A DNA stretch of 32,346 nt, from NCBI GenBank assembly GCA_045540055.1, contig JAZQGO010000016.1, positions 1 to 32,346 on the forward strand. Reading direction: 5' to 3'. Below are positions 16,024 to 23,449 of the stretch, piece after piece (the first letter of the stretch is position 1; each line of letters begins with the position of its first letter). The position numbers and the translations under genes are program-made. The stretch is from SIG565 sp045540055. GTDB taxonomy: Bacteria; Bacillota; Clostridia; Oscillospirales; Acutalibacteraceae. A model generated the notes under the pieces. It was not told where the DNA came from and ran no database searches. It saw nothing but the letters and a program-made list of their open reading frames with translations.

Positions 16024-17081
16024 TTATCATTAACGCTGTTTTGAATTTTTTGAATAATGTTTGGCCCTATTTAGTAGCCATTCTTATGTTCATAATACTT
16101 ATCTTAATACACGAGTTTGGCCATTTTATTGCAGCGAAAATAATGGGCGTGCGCGTTAATGAGTTTGCGGTAGGCTTTGGTCCCAAGCTTTTTAAAAAGA
16201 AGTTGGGCGAGACGACCTACGCTGTTAATCTCATACCCCTCGGCGGCTATTGTGCTATGGAGGGCGAGGATGAAGACAGCAATGACGAGCGTGCCTTTTG
16301 CCGCAAGAAGCCTTGGCAACGTTTTATTATAGTGGTCGCGGGCGCAGTATTTAACCTGTTATTAGGTCTTATTCTCGTTGCCGTTTCGCTAGCTCCGGGT
16401 AAATTGCTCGGAACCACTACGGTTGCCAAGTTTAGCGACAATGCAGTTAGTAATCAGTACGGACTCGCGGCAGGGGACACCATTATTGAGGTGGACGGAC
16501 GTCGCATTTTCACAACCTATGATTTAAGCTATGCCTTTTCGGGCGTAGATGACGGCAAGATAGATATGGTTGTTAAAAGAAACGGTGAAAAGGTAAATTT
16601 AGACGACGTAAGGTTTGAAACCCAAGAGTATGAGGGTATCAGTTACTTGCAGATGGATTTTTATCTTTACGGTGAAAAGAAAACGGTAGGTAATTATATA
16701 AAACACACCTTTAAGACGACTATATCATACGGTAGGGTAGTATGGTTTTCACTTATTGATTTAATTAGTGGCAAATACGGCATAAGTGCAGTGTCAGGCC
16801 CTGTGGGAATTACCGCAACGGTTGGTACAGCCGCAAAGCAAAGCCTTGCTAATCTATGGCCGATTATGGCACTTATAACCATAAATCTCGGCATATTTAA
16901 TCTTTTGCCAATACCTGCGCTCGATGGCGGTAGGCTTTTATTTATCATTTATGAAATGATATTCAAAAAACCTGTTCCGCAAAAGTTTGAGGGAGTTGTG
17001 CATACCGTAGGCTTTGTGCTTTTATTCGGTATTATGATTTTGGTAACCTTTAAGGATATATGGAGTTTAATAACGGGGTAG
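16020..17081 (+). CDS. rseP: RIP metalloprotease RseP/RasP (site-2 protease)
   Basis: This 353-residue intramembrane zinc protease of family M50 has HEFGH at 31-35 in the first membrane helix. A PDZ domain sits at about 120-200. A C-terminal membrane region has NLLPIPALDGGR, which supplies the third zinc ligand, and the VSGPVGI segment typical of the family is present. It would cleave transmembrane anti-sigma factors or remnant signal peptides after a first cut. The start is GTG overlapping the dxr stop. The gene order dxr-rseP is conserved across Firmicutes. Substrates cannot be inferred from the window. Confidence 0.95.
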   Translation: MIIINAVLNFLNNVWPYLVAILMFIILILIHEFGHFIAAKIMGVRVNEFAVGFGPKLFKKKLGETTYAVNLIPLGGYCAMEGEDEDSNDERAFCRKKPWQRFIIVVAGAVFNLLLGLILVAVSLAPGKLLGTTTVAKFSDNAVSNQYGLAAGDTIIEVDGRRIFTTYDLSYAFSGVDDGKIDMVVKRNGEKVNLDDVRFETQEYEGISYLQMDFYLYGEKKTVGNYIKHTFKTTISYGRVVWFSLIDLISGKYGISAVSGPVGITATVGTAAKQSLANLWPIMALITINLGIFNLLPIPALDGGRLLFIIYEMIFKKPVPQKFEGVVHTVGFVLLFGIMILVTFKDIWSLITG

Positions 17082-17084
17082 TTT

Positions 17085-18137
17085 ATGTTTACTAATGATT
17101 TAACTAAACAGGTTAAGGTCGGCAATGTGATTATCGGCGGCGGTGCGCCGGTCAGCATTCAGTCTATGCTTAATGTTATATCCACAGATATTGAGGGTAA
17201 TGTAAGGCAGACCGAGGCACTAAAGCAGGCAGGCTGTGAGATTATTCGTGTATCTGTTCCCGATAAGGCGGCAGTACAGCTTATTTATGAAATTAAAAAA
17301 AAGGTAGATATTCCTGTTGTTGCCGATATACATTTTGATTACCGCTTAGCGCTCGAGAGCGTGGCGGCAGGTGTCGACAAAATACGCATAAACCCAGGTA
17401 ACATAGGTAGCGACGAGAATGTAAAAAAGGTGGCCGATGCCTGTAGATATGGCGGCATTCCTATTCGTATAGGTGTTAATTCCGGCTCACTTGAAAAGGA
17501 AATTCTGGCACGCTACGGTGGCGCTACACCCGAGGCTATGGTTGAAAGCGGACTTTACCATATAGCGCTACTTAATAAATTTGATTTTGACGATATAGTA
17601 TTATCGCTTAAGTCGTCTGATACCAAACGCACCTTTGATGCATACAGACTGGCGTCGCAAAAATGCAAATACCCTTTGCATATCGGCGTTACCGAGGCAG
17701 GAACTGCAAAGATGGGTGTAATAAAGTCGGCGGCGGCGGTTGGTGGACTGTTGCTCAGCGGTATCGGTGATACACTCAGAATATCTTTGACCGATGACCC
17801 TGTAAATGAGGTTTTGGCCGCTAAAGACCTTCTTAAAGCAATAGGCTTGAGAAGAGGCGGTATAAATTTAGTGTCGTGTCCCACCTGCGGAAGAACCAAG
17901 ATAGACCTAATCGGCTTGGCAAGCGAGGCAGAAAAGCGCCTTGAGGGTATAGAAAAGAATATTACGGTTGCCATTATGGGCTGTGTCGTCAACGGTCCCG
18001 GCGAGGCTGCTGCTGCCGATATAGGTATTGCGGGCGGTGACGGTTGCGCCGTTCTGTTTAAAAAGGACGGTACAAAAATTAAGGTCGAGGAAGACAAAAT
18101 ACTTGACGTTTTAATTGAAGAAATAAATAAAATGTAA
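17085..18137 (+). CDS. ispG: (E)-4-hydroxy-3-methylbut-2-enyl-diphosphate synthase
   Basis: IspG reductively opens MEcPP to HMBPP in the MEP pathway using a [4Fe-4S] cluster and reduced flavodoxin or ferredoxin. The 350 residues carry cluster ligands Cys265 and Cys268 (CPTC), Cys300 (MGC) and Glu307 (NGPGEA), aligning with the known E. coli ligand pattern. The N-terminal TIM barrel begins with the IQSMLN segment. The ATG has GGGG 6 nt upstream and lies 3 nt after rseP. In Bacillus subtilis proS occupies this place between rasP and polC; here ispG does. Confidence 0.97.
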   Translation: MFTNDLTKQVKVGNVIIGGGAPVSIQSMLNVISTDIEGNVRQTEALKQAGCEIIRVSVPDKAAVQLIYEIKKKVDIPVVADIHFDYRLALESVAAGVDKIRINPGNIGSDENVKKVADACRYGGIPIRIGVNSGSLEKEILARYGGATPEAMVESGLYHIALLNKFDFDDIVLSLKSSDTKRTFDAYRLASQKCKYPLHIGVTEAGTAKMGVIKSAAAVGGLLLSGIGDTLRISLTDDPVNEVLAAKDLLKAIGLRRGGINLVSCPTCGRTKIDLIGLASEAEKRLEGIEKNITVAIMGCVVNGPGEAAAADIGIAGGDGCAVLFKKDGTKIKVEEDKILDVLIEEINKM

Positions 18138-18153
18138 TTTGGGGTTGAAACAA

Positions 18154-21100
18154 ATGCCGTCGGTTAAGTTTGACCAACTGTTTGGTAAATGTGTACCAAG
18201 TGAATATGTGTCGATGTTCGAGCAGGTTGAAATTCTGCGTTGTGACATAAGTAATGATCGCAGACTGTCGGTTGAGGCGACAAGCAGTACATATATTCCG
18301 TTAAAAATTATAAATATCGTGAAATCTACAATTACCGAACAGTTTACCTTAAATTCGGCAGATTTTTCATTCTCTTTTTCACCCGATACATTGAGCATGA
18401 CCGCTTGTGAGGATATTGTAGAACTAATTAAGCAGAAAAATGTTTTACTGAACGGATATTTTAAGGAAGCCGAATATCTGCTACAGGGTGATAAGTTAGA
18501 TATTAAGTTAAAATACGGTGGTTATAGTACGATTACAGATACTGATTTTACCACCAAATTCAATGCGCTGAGCTTTGCGCGGTTCGGCAGAAGATTTGAT
18601 ATTAGCTTTTCGGGACAACTTAAAAATATCGAGATGGAGGTCCCGAAGAACGAAACACCTGTCATGCGTAAGAAGGAAGAAAAGGCTGAAGTGCCAGCGT
18701 CAGACAAGCCAAAGCAGGTGTATGATTACATACCCAAAGACGGTCTGCCCGTATATCTTGAGAGCGCCGAGCTTTTTTACGGCAGGCGCATTGATAAAAA
18801 TGTCAGACGCCTTATTGATATAGCGCCACCCGAGAGCGCTGAGGAGAAGGTGTTTATATCTGCCTGGGGCGAGGTCTTTGGATTTGAAAGCCGAGAAATC
18901 AGTACTAAAAGGGGCAAAAGCCTGCTGGTTAAATTCAGCTTCAGCGATTACACCAATTCATTCAATGCTAATATGTTTGTAGATATTAAACAGGCCGATT
19001 CTATAAAGCCGCTTAAAAATGGTGCTTTTGTTATTGTCAACGGCGACTATGTCTATGACAGATGGTCGGGTGAGTTTGTTGTTAAGGCTACTGCGCTTGC
19101 TGCCATACAGGCGTATGAGGAAAAGGATAATTATGACGGTGTCAAAAGGGTAGAGCTGCATTGCCATACCAATATGTCGGCTAAGGATGCTGTATCCTGT
19201 ACCGCCGATATCGTAAACCGCGCATATAAGTGGGGACATAAGGCGATTGCCATTACCGACCATGGTGTTGTGCAGGCATATCCCGAGGCGGCAGCCGCCG
19301 TTGGTAAAATAAAAAAGAACGGCGGTGATTTTAAACTAATATACGGTGTTGAGGCATACTTTGTAGATGATACAAAGGGCGAAGCCGATATTACAAAATT
19401 ACCACGTTACCACATGATAATTTTGGTTAAAAATCTCGTCGGTCTTAAAAACCTTTATAAAATAGTTTCAAGTGCGCATATAGATAATTTTTATAAGCGT
19501 CCGTTGTCGCTGAGAAGTGTTATTGAAGCCAATAGGGAGGGCTTAATAATCGGCTCTGCCTGTGAGCAGGGTGAGCTTTATCAAGCAATTATTGCAGGGG
19601 TATCACACGAGGAGCTTATACGAATTGCCGAGTTTTACGATTATCTTGAAATTCAACCGCTCGGTAATAACGAGTTTATGGTGCGCGAATCAACACAGGT
19701 ACACACCGACCGTAAAGGACAGGTTAAGGAAAATCCCTTTAAGCACGTTACAAGTCTTGAGGTTATAAAGGATTTCAACCGCAAGGTTGTATCGCTTGCG
19801 GATGAGCTACAAAAAATGGTGGTTGCTACGGGTGACGTGCACTTCCTTAAAAAAGACGACGCCATTGTGCGCAAAATCTTAATGGCAGGCCAGGGCTTTG
19901 ACGATTTCGATAATCAAGCGCCCCTCTATCTCAAGACAACTCGTGAGATGCTAAACGATTTCGAATACTTTGGCGAGCGCGCTAAAGAATTTGTTATTGA
20001 TAATCCAAATAAAATAGCCGATATGGTGGACGGTGACGTTATACCCGTACCAAAGGGTATGTATCCGCCTGTAATTGAGGGCTCGGACGAGCTGCTTCGT
20101 GAAATCTGCTGGGATAGGGCGATGAAAACCTATGGCCATAAGGGCGAAATCCCCGAGATAGTTTCAAAGCGACTCGAAAAAGAGCTTAACGGTATTATCA
20201 GTAACGGCTATTCCATTATGTATATTTCGGCGCAGAAGCTCGTATCATACAGCGAGCAAAACGGCTTCCTTGTGGGCTCGCGAGGCAGTGTAGGCTCGTC
20301 GTTTGTTGCTACGATGGCGGGTATATCTGAGGTTAACCCCTTAGCACCTCATTACTATTGTCCTAATTGTCAGCACTCAATATTCTTTACAAAGGGTGAG
20401 GTAGGCTCAGGCTTTGACCTGCCTGAGAAAAATTGTGAAAAATGCGGCACGCCCTACAAGCGTGACGGACATGATATACCGTTTGAAACCTTTCTCGGCT
20501 TCAAGGGTGATAAGGTGCCTGATATCGACCTTAACTTCTCAGACGAATTTCAGAGTGAGGTTCAAAAATACACCGAGGAGCTTTTCGGCAAAGAAAACGT
20601 TTTTAAAGCAGGTACAATTTCTACAGTTGCCGAAAAAACCGCTTTTGGTTTTGCAAGAGCCTATGCCGAAAAGAAAAACATAGTGCTCAGCAATGCCGAG
20701 CTTAACCGACTTGCCACCAAGGTTGAAAAGTCGAAAATCAAGCAGACAACGGGTCAGCATCCCGCAGGTATGGTAATTGTGCCGAGGGATAAGGAAATAT
20801 ACGATTTCTGCCCCGTTCAGCATCCTGCCGATGACGTGAAGTCGGATATTATAACAACCCACTTCGATTTCCATTCTATACACGATACAATATTAAAGCT
20901 CGACGAGCTCGGTCACGTAGTGCCGACAACCTACAAGTATTTAGAGGAGTATACAGGCATACCCGTAACCGAAATTTCGATGAGTGACCCTGCGGTATAC
21001 AGTCTTTTCGTTGGTACCGAGGCTTTGGGTGTAACTTCTGAGGAAATCAAGTCCAACACAGGTACGTTTTGTATACCTGAGTTTGGCACCAAGTTTGTTA

Positions 21101-21969
21101 GAGAGATGCTTATTGACTGCCGTCCAAAGAATTTTGCCGACCTGTTACAGATTTCGGGACTCTCCCATGGTACCGACGTTTATCTTGGCAATGCTAAAGA
21201 TTTGATAGAAAAAGGCATTTGCACAATTTCCGAGGTTATCGGTACACGTGATAATATTATGGTTTACCTTATCCATCAAGGTATGGAGGAGGGCAGAGCC
21301 TTTAAAATTACCGAAACGGTACGTAAGGGTCTTGTTGCAAAGGGCGCCGTATCGGCAGAGGATTGGAAGGCAATGGAGGACGATATGCGTGCAGTAGGCG
21401 TACCCGAGTGGTATATTGACAGCTGCCATAAGATTAAGTATATGTTCCCCAAGGCTCACGCCGCCGCCTACGTTATTTCGGCACTGCGTCTTGCGTGGTA
21501 CAAGGTGCATAAGCCGTTAGAGTTTTACTGTGCATACTTCACTGCGCGTCCCGAGGACGTTGATATTCCAACCATACTTAAAGGACAGGGAGCAGTAAGG
21601 CAGTATCTTAGGAACATCGAGGAAAAGGGTAAGGAAGCCACCAAAAAAGAAACCGACGTTTATGAGAATATGCTTATATTTAACGAGCTTATGTCACGTG
21701 GCATTGAGGTATTACCTATAGATTTAAAGAAATCGCATGCCGTAAAATTCTTGCCCGAGGACGGCAAGATGAGAGTGCCCTTCGGATCACTTTCGGGCGT
21801 TGGTGAAAAGGCTGCCTATGCACTTTATGAGGCGGCGCAGTCGGGCGACTTTATCTCAAAGGAGGATTTCCAAACAACCGCAGGTGTGGCGAAAAGTATT
21901 ATCGAGGCACTGTCCGAAATAGGTACACTCGACGCTTTGCCCGATACCAATCAAATTTCTATGTTTTAA
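18154..21969 (+). CDS. polC: PolC-type DNA polymerase III alpha subunit, lacking the exonuclease domain
   Basis: This is the replicative polymerase of low-GC Gram-positives. Order: PolC N-terminal domain, OB fold at about 230-320, PHP domain from HCHTNMS (336-342) through GDVHFL near 560-565, palm with the PDIDLNFS catalytic Asp motif, a four-Cys zinc site (CPNC ... CEKC) and a C-terminal helix-hairpin-helix/tail region. I chose the ATG at 18154 with GGGG 9 nt upstream; a TTG at 18139 is in frame. Length is 1271 residues, against roughly 1430-1450 for typical PolC. The shortfall is at one place: after GVEAYFVDD (ending near residue 406) the chain continues within about 15 residues to YHMIILVKN. 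The proofreading DEDD exonuclease that normally interrupts PHP is missing, with no frameshift seen. PHP metal-binding residues appear intact. It ends the pyrH-to-polC operon with a terminator. Confidence 0.95.
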   Translation: MPSVKFDQLFGKCVPSEYVSMFEQVEILRCDISNDRRLSVEATSSTYIPLKIINIVKSTITEQFTLNSADFSFSFSPDTLSMTACEDIVELIKQKNVLLNGYFKEAEYLLQGDKLDIKLKYGGYSTITDTDFTTKFNALSFARFGRRFDISFSGQLKNIEMEVPKNETPVMRKKEEKAEVPASDKPKQVYDYIPKDGLPVYLESAELFYGRRIDKNVRRLIDIAPPESAEEKVFISAWGEVFGFESREISTKRGKSLLVKFSFSDYTNSFNANMFVDIKQADSIKPLKNGAFVIVNGDYVYDRWSGEFVVKATALAAIQAYEEKDNYDGVKRVELHCHTNMSAKDAVSCTADIVNRAYKWGHKAIAITDHGVVQAYPEAAAAVGKIKKNGGDFKLIYGVEAYFVDDTKGEADITKLPRYHMIILVKNLVGLKNLYKIVSSAHIDNFYKRPLSLRSVIEANREGLIIGSACEQGELYQAIIAGVSHEELIRIAEFYDYLEIQPLGNNEFMVRESTQVHTDRKGQVKENPFKHVTSLEVIKDFNRKVVSLADELQKMVVATGDVHFLKKDDAIVRKILMAGQGFDDFDNQAPLYLKTTREMLNDFEYFGERAKEFVIDNPNKIADMVDGDVIPVPKGMYPPVIEGSDELLREICWDRAMKTYGHKGEIPEIVSKRLEKELNGIISNGYSIMYISAQKLVSYSEQNGFLVGSRGSVGSSFVATMAGISEVNPLAPHYYCPNCQHSIFFTKGEVGSGFDLPEKNCEKCGTPYKRDGHDIPFETFLGFKGDKVPDIDLNFSDEFQSEVQKYTEELFGKENVFKAGTISTVAEKTAFGFARAYAEKKNIVLSNAELNRLATKVEKSKIKQTTGQHPAGMVIVPRDKEIYDFCPVQHPADDVKSDIITTHFDFHSIHDTILKLDELGHVVPTTYKYLEEYTGIPVTEISMSDPAVYSLFVGTEALGVTSEEIKSNTGTFCIPEFGTKFVREMLIDCRPKNFADLLQISGLSHGTDVYLGNAKDLIEKGICTISEVIGTRDNIMVYLIHQGMEEGRAFKITETVRKGLVAKGAVSAEDWKAMEDDMRAVGVPEWYIDSCHKIKYMFPKAHAAAYVISALRLAWYKVHKPLEFYCAYFTARPEDVDIPTILKGQGAVRQYLRNIEEKGKEATKKETDVYENMLIFNELMSRGIEVLPIDLKKSHAVKFLPEDGKMRVPFGSLSGVGEKAAYALYEAAQSGDFISKEDFQTTAGVAKSIIEALSEIGTLDALPDTNQISMF

Positions 21970-21979
21970 AAATTTTTTA

Positions 21980-22023
21980 AAGAGCAAACCCTTTATTTAA
22001 GGGGGTTTGCTCTTATATTTTTA
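21980..22023 (+). terminator. Intrinsic terminator after polC
   Basis: AAGAGCAAACC pairs with GGTTTGCTCTT (ending 22014), with additional CCCTT/AAGGG pairing possible inside, then TATATTTTT. It ends the long operon 10 nt after the polC stop. Confidence 0.88.
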
Positions 22024-22029
22024 AAAAGA

Positions 22030-22066
22030 TTACAAAATTGTAATAAAAAAGGTTGCAATTTTGTAA
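22030..22066. promoter_or_regulatory. Paired near-palindromic boxes upstream of the M23 peptidase gene
   Basis: TTACAAAATTGTAA (22030-22043) and, on the opposite strand, TTACAAAATTGCAA (22053-22066) differ by one base. Their starts are 23 bp apart, about two helical turns. The second box contains the -35 hexamer of the promoter. This resembles a repressor operator pair. The binding protein is unknown. Confidence 0.5.
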
Positions 22067-22081
22067 CCTTTTTGTTATAAT
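22053..22081 (+). promoter_or_regulatory. Sigma-A promoter of the M23 peptidase gene
   Basis: TTGCAA (22053-22058) and consensus TATAAT (22076-22081) are spaced 17 bp, with TG one base before the -10. The expected transcript has a leader of about 35 nt with a small CGGC/GCCG hairpin and a GGAGG site. Confidence 0.75.
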
Positions 22082-22121
22082 GGTGTAGACGGCCACAAAG
22101 GGTAGCCGACGGAGGTAATTT

Positions 22122-23327
22122 ATGTTAGACAAGGTAAAAGGCATTTTGCAAAATTGCAGAATAACCAAATACGTTGTAATGTTAATAAGTTTTTTGTTAG
22201 TCAGCACTTTAATGATTGTTTTAAGCGTGGTATTTTCTGATGCCGTACTGGCCTATAATGTGGAATATGACGGCAATGTAATTGCGCAGATTGAGAATAA
22301 AGGTGTTTTTGATGACGCCAAAGATTTAGCACAGGAGAGTATTGCTTCTGTGGATGCAGAAAGCTATATAGAAGCTACCGAGCTTCTTTTAACCCTCACT
22401 CTGCCTGAGCGAATTGATGACAGCGAGCGAACTGCAACCGCTATACTTGAGAACACAAGCAAATTGATTAAGTGTGTGGCGCTGAATGTTGAGGGCGATC
22501 AGGTTGCTTTTTATAAAGACCGTGAGTCCCTGCAGGCTATTTTAGATAAAAAACTTTCAAAGTATGATATTGAGGGTTATGAAAACACATCAGAGTTTGT
22601 CCAAAAGGTTGAAATAACCGATGTGTACTGCCCTGATAATAAATACTCAACCGAGCAGGAGATTTTTGAGAAAATAGATGCTCTTACAGTTAAGACTACC
22701 GTAAAGGTTACAAGAGATGTAAGCGTTGCTTATAGTACTGTGACCCAGAAGGACGCAAAAAAGCTTGTGGGTTACTACCATGTAAGCCAAAAGGGCGTAA
22801 AAGGTGTTAACCACAATGTCGAAAGGGTAGTGTATATTAACGGCAAAGAGACTAAGCGCACTAAGCTCGAGCAAGAGGTTGTAAAAAAGCCTGTAAATGA
22901 AGTGGTTGTTATCGGTACGGCGGTTTCATCGCCCGACGGCTCTTCAGGTATGATTTTTCCCCTGCCTCAGTCGACATGCTATGTTATTACAACATACTTC
23001 GGTCAGACCGACTCAATACACTCAACCCCACATAAGGGTATGGACTATGCCGCTCCCTACGGCACAAACATTCTTGCGGCTAAAAGCGGTACGGTTGTAT
23101 ATGCAGGTTATAAAAGCGGTTACGGTTATCATGTAATAATAAATCACGGTAACGGTATGCGTACGCTTTACGGCCACGCCAGCAAGCTTCTTGTAAAGCA
23201 GGGTGAAGAAGTAACCCAAGGTCAGATAATCGCAAAGGTCGGCTCAACGGGTTGGTCAACGGGCAATCATCTGCATTTTGAGGTCATTATCAACGGCAGA
23301 TATGTAAATCCTACTCTCTATGTATAG
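22122..23327 (+). CDS. Membrane-anchored G5 domain and M23 family metallopeptidase
   Basis: This 401-residue protein has one N-terminal membrane segment (about residues 18-43), so it is likely anchored with the rest outside. The middle contains a linker domain and a G5-type region at about 205-285 (VKVTRDVSVAYST through EVVKKPVNEVVVIGT). The C-terminal M23/LytM domain has zinc ligands His304 and Asp308 (HKGMD) and His385 (HLHFEV), with catalytic His352 (YGHAS). All key residues are present, so an active peptidoglycan endopeptidase is expected, or a sporulation-type SpoIIQ relative. SpoIIQ proteins often lack ligands, and this one does not. It has its own promoter, operator-like boxes and terminators on both sides. 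Confidence 0.92.
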   Translation: MLDKVKGILQNCRITKYVVMLISFLLVSTLMIVLSVVFSDAVLAYNVEYDGNVIAQIENKGVFDDAKDLAQESIASVDAESYIEATELLLTLTLPERIDDSERTATAILENTSKLIKCVALNVEGDQVAFYKDRESLQAILDKKLSKYDIEGYENTSEFVQKVEITDVYCPDNKYSTEQEIFEKIDALTVKTTVKVTRDVSVAYSTVTQKDAKKLVGYYHVSQKGVKGVNHNVERVVYINGKETKRTKLEQEVVKKPVNEVVVIGTAVSSPDGSSGMIFPLPQSTCYVITTYFGQTDSIHSTPHKGMDYAAPYGTNILAAKSGTVVYAGYKSGYGYHVIINHGNGMRTLYGHASKLLVKQGEEVTQGQIIAKVGSTGWSTGNHLHFEVIINGRYVNPTLYV

Positions 23328-23341
23328 ACTATGAAAATACT

Positions 23342-23374
23342 AACCGATATTTCCTACGAAATATCGGTTTTTTT
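23342..23374 (+). terminator. Intrinsic terminator after the M23 peptidase gene
   Basis: The 12-bp perfect stem AACCGATATTTC and complement closes a 4-nt loop and is followed by a run of Ts. Confidence 0.93.
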
Positions 23375-23386
23375 ATTGCTGTTTTC

Positions 23387-23416
23387 TTGACTTAGATACA
23401 ATATATAGTGTATAAT
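23387..23416 (+). promoter_or_regulatory. Sigma-A promoter of the topoisomerase pair
   Basis: TTGACT (23387-23392) and consensus TATAAT (23411-23416) are spaced 18 bp. Confidence 0.7.
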
Positions 23417-23449
23417 ATTAATAATTATATACTTATAGGGAGTTAAAAA

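Noticed and set aside
17555..18097. 180-residue antisense frame within ispG
   Set aside because: It is opposite a well-supported gene and is low-complexity (Ser/Pro/Ala-rich), a typical codon-bias shadow.
18139..18153. TTG start for polC five codons upstream
   Set aside because: It overlaps the GGGG ribosome site that serves the ATG at 18154.
22082..22121. Possible c-di-AMP or c-di-GMP riboswitch in the M23 gene leader (GGTAGCCGACGG)
   Set aside because: The leader from the predicted start is only about 35 nt, far shorter than either riboswitch, and the core motifs are missing.
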